Shown here piece by piece: positions 59,995 to 64,000 of a stretch of 64,000 nt of DNA. Made by a program: the position numbers and the translations under genes. Numbering within the stretch: position 1 is the stretch's first letter; every line of letters starts with the position of its first letter. This stretch comes from JAUIET01 sp039111475 (lineage in GTDB: Bacteria > Pseudomonadota > Gammaproteobacteria > Pseudomonadales > JAUIET01): positions 1 through 64,000 of the forward strand of contig JBCCIP010000012.1 in NCBI GenBank assembly GCA_039111475.1, given 5' to 3'. The notes beneath the pieces are model-generated. The model was given only the letters and a program-made list of their open reading frames with translations. It searched no databases and was not told where the DNA came from.

Positions 59995-61055
59995 TAGTCG
60001 AAACTCCTCATCGCCAAACCGCAGGCAATCATCATTGCCGGAGCATCGTTGCCAAGAGCCACCGCATTAACACGCGATGCGACGCTCATATTGGCAAACG
60101 GGTTCGCCGTTAAACTGGGCATACCCAATTTTTGCTCAACGAGGTCGGCCAGGTCAGGCATCGCAGCAACGCCTCCGGCAAGTACTACATAGTCAACTTC
60201 ATTAAACTGACTGGAGGAGAAAAAGAACTGCAAGGAACGAGTGACCTGCTGGACAACCGCTTCCTTAAACGGATAAAGCACTTCTGACTCGTAATCTTCA
60301 GGCAGCCCGCCTTGCTTTTTCGCAAGACCAGCTTCTTCGTACGTTAAGCCAAAGCGTCTTTGAATTTCTTCTGTCAGCTGCTTGCCACCAAACAGCTGCT
60401 CTCTGGTGTAGACCGTATTGCCGCCTACCAACACGCTGAGTGTGGTCATGGTCGCACCAACATCAACGACCGCAATTACACTGTCTTCGTCGCTGTCCAG
60501 TTGGTCGTGAATTAATTCGAAGGCTCGCTCCATGGCGTACGCCTCAACATCGACAACCTTGGCTGTAATGCCAGCCAGCTCGATTGACTCAACTCTCAGA
60601 TCAACGTTTTCTTTTCGACAGGCTGCCAGCAACACGTCTACCAGTTCAGGGTCACGCTCTGACTCGCCTTGAACTTCAAAATCTATTGCCACTTCGTCGA
60701 GTGGATAGGGTATATATTGATCAGCCTCAATAGCTATCTGGCTCTCCATTTGATCGTCATTAAGCGTCCCATCCATTTCAATGGTTTTGGTAATCACCGC
60801 CGAGCCAGAAACCGCCACTGCAGCGTGTCTAAGCTTGGCTTTAGATTGTGCCAGTACCTTATTGATCGCGTCACTGACGCCCTCAACATCATTGATGTTT
60901 TTTTCAACAACAGCATTCTGAGGCAAGGAGCAAACAGCATAGCTTTCTACACGATATCGACCGCCGTTGCGGCTCAGCTCTAGCAGTTTGACCGACGATG
61001 AGCTTATATCCAGCCCAAGAACGTTCTGTGTTTTTTTCTCAAATAGTCCAAACAC
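59994..61055 (-). CDS. pilM: Type IV pilus assembly ATPase-like PilM
   Basis: A 353-residue actin-fold cytoplasmic protein. The first phosphate loop is LGLDISSSSVKLLEL, the second AVVDVGATMTTLSV, and the adenosine motif VLAGGVAAMPDL. It binds the PilN tail and nucleotide, linking the motor side to the alignment complex. First gene of pilMNOPQ and divergent from ponA; the 173-bp gap holds both promoters. Confidence 0.94.
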   Translation of the reverse strand: MFGLFEKKTQNVLGLDISSSSVKLLELSRNGGRYRVESYAVCSLPQNAVVEKNINDVEGVSDAINKVLAQSKAKLRHAAVAVSGSAVITKTIEMDGTLNDDQMESQIAIEADQYIPYPLDEVAIDFEVQGESERDPELVDVLLAACRKENVDLRVESIELAGITAKVVDVEAYAMERAFELIHDQLDSDEDSVIAVVDVGATMTTLSVLVGGNTVYTREQLFGGKQLTEEIQRRFGLTYEEAGLAKKQGGLPEDYESEVLYPFKEAVVQQVTRSLQFFFSSSQFNEVDYVVLAGGVAAMPDLADLVEQKLGMPSLTANPFANMSVASRVNAVALGNDAPAMMIACGLAMRSFD

Positions 61056-61170
61056 GCTGGATGTCCAAGTTTGATTCAGTGATGACGCCGCAAAGATTTG
61101 GCATCAGAAACAAAAACGAAATAGTAATTACAACCATAGCCCAGTTAGATAAAAAGTCGACAGAGTAAAT

Positions 61171-61176
61171 TATAAT
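61171..61176 (+). promoter_or_regulatory. Candidate -10 box for ponA
   Basis: TATAAT in the pilM-ponA gap, about 50 bp before the ponA start. The match is perfect, but no good -35 is seen 16-18 bp upstream. Confidence 0.35.
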
Positions 61177-61228
61177 GTACAGCGCTTAATCAACTAAAGA
61201 TGTTAGTTAGCTCGGTTGGCTATTCATT

Positions 61229-63967
61229 ATGCAAAAACAAATTCGACGCTTTTCTTACCTACTATTCTGGTTACTATTTACGCTAGTTTCTGGCACAGCT
61301 GTAACCGCAGCCGGTGTCTATTTATACCTTAGTCCGAATTTGCCAGATGTCGACGACCTATACGAGGTAAAATTACAGATACCACTGCGCATTTACTCTT
61401 ATGAGGGTGAACTCCTTGGCGAATTTGGTGAGAAGCGCCGCACGCCTGTTACCTACGACCAGGTTCCTGATCAGTTCGTTCGCGCAATTCTAGCCGCTGA
61501 AGATTCACATTTCGAAACGCACAGTGGCGTCGCAATTCGTGGCTTACTGCGTGCAACCATTGAGCTGCTGTTAACGGGCGAGAAACAAACCGGCGGCAGC
61601 ACAATAACCATGCAAGTTGCACGAAATTTTTTCTTGACCAGAGAACAAACCTTCACACGAAAATTCAACGAGATACTGCTGGCACTGGAAATTGAGCGAA
61701 AGCTCACAAAAGAGCAGATCTTCGAACTTTATGTGAACAAAATTTTCTGGGGCAACCGAGCTTATGGCGTAGAAGCCGCAGCGCAGGTTTATTACGGCAA
61801 AAGTATTGCCGAACTGAATCTTGCGCAGATGGCGATGATTGCTGGCTTACCGAAAGCGCCATCCAGTTTTAATCCTATTGTGAACCCAGAACGCGCTATC
61901 ACACGCAGAAACTGGATTCTGCGTCGCATGCTTGATTTGAATTACATCAGCGACCAGGCGTACAGATTGGCTGTTGAATCTCCTATTAGTGCAGAGCTGC
62001 ATGGATCCAAAGCGGAAGTTGATGCGCCCTACGCCGCTGAGCTGGCTCGTTTAGAGCTCCTGGATATGTTTGGCAGAGAGGCCTACGACAGCGGACTGAA
62101 CGTGTACACCAGCATTAAGAGCAAGCTGCAGTCGGCCGCCAATAATGCTGTACGTTCAGGAATTCTCGATTACGACCAGCGCCATGGTTATCGTGGCCCA
62201 GAAGGACACAGTTTCGATGCCGATAACCCAGAACTGAATACGGCGAACTGGCTGGCGGCTTTGCAAGACAAACGGAGCATTAATGGTTTGCTTCCTGCCG
62301 TTGTGCTTGACGTACAGGATCAACATCTTGACATACTATTAGCAGAGAACATGACTGCCCGTATTGAGTTTGAAAACGGCTTGCAGCAAGCAAGGCGTTT
62401 CATAAACGAAAACACGCTTGATGTGGAAGTTGAGTCTGCCAGGTCGGTGGCGCAAGTTGGCGACTTGATAAGAGTGTATGCGACCGATGAAGAGGGGCAA
62501 ATTCTGACAGAGCTGCCGCGCCCTCAGGAAAGCAACGACACTGCGGCGGACACCGTAATTGCCAACACAACAACCATCGAACAAGGCAACGACTTGGAAA
62601 GCGTAGGCGAGCAAGTCTTGGAAGCCACTGAAGAAGAGACGCCAATTTACACATGGCATTTTGCCCAGTTGCCCAGTGTGCAGTCTTCCCTGATATCGGT
62701 GAATCCAAATGACGGAGCAATACAGGCCGTTGTCGGCGGTTTTGACTTTTACAGCAGTAAATTCAACCGTGCGACTCAAGGTGAACGTCAGCCCGGTTCG
62801 AATTTCAAACCATTCATTTATGCGGCCGCGCTGGACAAGGGTTTCACAGCAGCCAGCCTATTTAACGACGCACCCGTTGTGATGCGCGATGCAGAGCTTG
62901 AGAATACCTGGCGCCCTGAAAATGCCAGCGGCAAATTCTACGGGCCAACACGTCTGCGCAAAGCGCTTTATCTGTCGCGCAATTTGGTGTCGGTTAGATT
63001 GCTGCGTACGATCACGCCGCAATCAGCCATTAACTACGTACAGGCATTCGGTTTTGATGCAGAGCGATTGCCGAAAGATTTGTCCTTGTCTCTGGGCAGT
63101 CATGCAGTTACTCCGCTTGAAATTGCCAGGGGTTACGCGGTGTTCGCCAATGGCGGGTATCTGGTTGAACCGCATATTATTCAGCGTATTGAAAACGGCG
63201 ACGGCAAAGTGCTATTCAGGGCTAATCCAAAAATAGCCAATTGCCAGGAATGCCTAGCCCTTGATGAACAGGTAGTCGACGAAACGATGGCCCAAGAAGA
63301 GATGATCAACGCGGAACCGGAAACTGGAATTACAAAGGCAATCGAGGAACCACAGACAGCCGTCGCAACACCCCTGGAACAATTACTACGCAACGACCTT
63401 GGTGATCAAATACCAGATCCCGTCGCTGCCCCCCAAGTCATAGAAGAGCGTATTGCCTACATAGTGGATAACTTTCTGAAGGATGTTATTCGGCGCGGCA
63501 CCGGTATCAAAGCGCGTGCATTGAACAGAGGTGATATTGCCGGAAAAACCGGCACAACTAATGGACCGGTGGATGCGTGGTTTTCAGGCTACAACCCAGA
63601 GCTAATCACCACCGTTTGGCTGGGGTTCGATCAAAACCAGTTCCTTGGCAAGCGCGAATACGGTGGCTCAGCGGCGCTCCCTATATGGATTGACTACATG
63701 CGAACCGCGCTGGAGGGCAAGCCTGAGGTATTGCGCCGTCGACCCAATGGCCTCACTAGCGTGAGAATCGACCCTGAATCTGGCCTACTGGCTTCGCCGC
63801 TGCAAGACAATGCTATATTCGAGATGTTTCGAATCGAAAACGCACCACTGGAGCGCGCGCCAGATCCTGTTGGCTATGAATTAGACAGCGACAGTGTTGA
63901 AGGCACCGAAGGCGAATTGGTTCCCTTTGGGGCCTCTGAAAGTGACTCACTTGAGGAGTTGTTCTAG
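61229..63967 (+). CDS. ponA: Penicillin-binding protein 1A
   Basis: A 912-residue bifunctional murein synthase. One membrane helix (about 9-33). The transglycosylase domain (about 55-235) has EDSHFETHSG and GGSTITMQVARNFF. An OB-like insertion lies about 310-410. The transpeptidase has Ser524 (QPGSNFKP), SRN (about 590) and K773 (GKTGTTNG). An acidic insert (about 670-725) separates the last two, longer than in E. coli PBP1A. It is divergent from pilM, the order known in Pseudomonas. The final 33 bases of the window hold nothing notable. Confidence 0.94.
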   Translation: MQKQIRRFSYLLFWLLFTLVSGTAVTAAGVYLYLSPNLPDVDDLYEVKLQIPLRIYSYEGELLGEFGEKRRTPVTYDQVPDQFVRAILAAEDSHFETHSGVAIRGLLRATIELLLTGEKQTGGSTITMQVARNFFLTREQTFTRKFNEILLALEIERKLTKEQIFELYVNKIFWGNRAYGVEAAAQVYYGKSIAELNLAQMAMIAGLPKAPSSFNPIVNPERAITRRNWILRRMLDLNYISDQAYRLAVESPISAELHGSKAEVDAPYAAELARLELLDMFGREAYDSGLNVYTSIKSKLQSAANNAVRSGILDYDQRHGYRGPEGHSFDADNPELNTANWLAALQDKRSINGLLPAVVLDVQDQHLDILLAENMTARIEFENGLQQARRFINENTLDVEVESARSVAQVGDLIRVYATDEEGQILTELPRPQESNDTAADTVIANTTTIEQGNDLESVGEQVLEATEEETPIYTWHFAQLPSVQSSLISVNPNDGAIQAVVGGFDFYSSKFNRATQGERQPGSNFKPFIYAAALDKGFTAASLFNDAPVVMRDAELENTWRPENASGKFYGPTRLRKALYLSRNLVSVRLLRTITPQSAINYVQAFGFDAERLPKDLSLSLGSHAVTPLEIARGYAVFANGGYLVEPHIIQRIENGDGKVLFRANPKIANCQECLALDEQVVDETMAQEEMINAEPETGITKAIEEPQTAVATPLEQLLRNDLGDQIPDPVAAPQVIEERIAYIVDNFLKDVIRRGTGIKARALNRGDIAGKTGTTNGPVDAWFSGYNPELITTVWLGFDQNQFLGKREYGGSAALPIWIDYMRTALEGKPEVLRRRPNGLTSVRIDPESGLLASPLQDNAIFEMFRIENAPLERAPDPVGYELDSDSVEGTEGELVPFGASESDSLEELF

Positions 63968-64000
63968 CGAGCTATAAAGGATAGTGCGCCGGATACGCCT

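Noticed and set aside
1..64000. tRNA, rRNA, insertion sequence or prophage genes
   Set aside because: No cloverleaf, rRNA signature, transposase, integrase or phage structural gene was recognised on either strand.

Overview
The window looks like chromosomal DNA of a free-living, probably marine or aquatic, gammaproteobacterium near Pseudomonas and the cellvibrionad lineages. This rests on two gene orders I know from Pseudomonas: ponA / pilMNOPQ-aroK-aroB-damX-like-gltB-gltD-hemE at the right end, and xseB-ispA-dxs-ribA in the middle. Sodium-type flagellar stator genes (pomAB) and a small DUF3094 gene agree with it. Species cannot be named from what I see. There is no rRNA, tRNA, prophage, insertion sequence or CRISPR array. 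Base composition by eye is near 50% GC throughout; it was not computed.

Layout. (1) 1-12800: alpha/beta hydrolase, SWIM zinc-finger protein, a ketosteroid-isomerase homologue with all catalytic residues, a BaeSR-like two-component system, a di-haem peroxidase lipoprotein, a SRPBCC protein, an EamA exporter, a MaoC hydratase / thiolase / SDR dehydrogenase operon that could complete one beta-oxidation round, an SGNH-fold protein without its nucleophile, and a DUF924 protein. (2) 12900-19400: pomA-pomB, xseB-ispA-dxs (isoprenoid precursors), ribA, a retropepsin-like protease. (3) 19550-32440: PBP1B with a TPR lipoprotein, a ModF-like ATPase, a CoA-pyrophosphatase-type NUDIX protein, a large Ig-like/calcium-loop lipoprotein, DUF3094, a long acyl-CoA dehydrogenase, ComF, SrkA kinase and an unrecognised exported protein. 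(4) 32519-43905, the most accessory-looking part: a REC-REC-PAS-GGDEF-EAL protein, then a leftward gene set of a TPP-dependent enzyme, a TonB-dependent receptor and two tandem citrate-synthase-fold proteins, then a periplasmic binding protein translationally coupled to a histidine kinase. (5) 43965-63967: hexapeptide acyltransferase, cysE, hemE, gltD-gltB, DamX-like SPOR protein, aroB-aroK, pilQPONM and PBP1A.

The best candidate for something undescribed is 35056-40915. The two citrate-synthase-like proteins are each complete in length, lie in tandem with overlapping ends, and both lack the His/His/Asp catalytic triad by motif comparison. They lie 2 bp after a TonB receptor gene and downstream of an acetolactate-synthase-like enzyme with an extra basic insertion. 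I could not match this set to a named pathway. A second signal is a palindromic element sharing the core CTATTAATTCC, found twice about 43 kb apart (1054-1137 and 43905-43961), each time at a gene 3' end.
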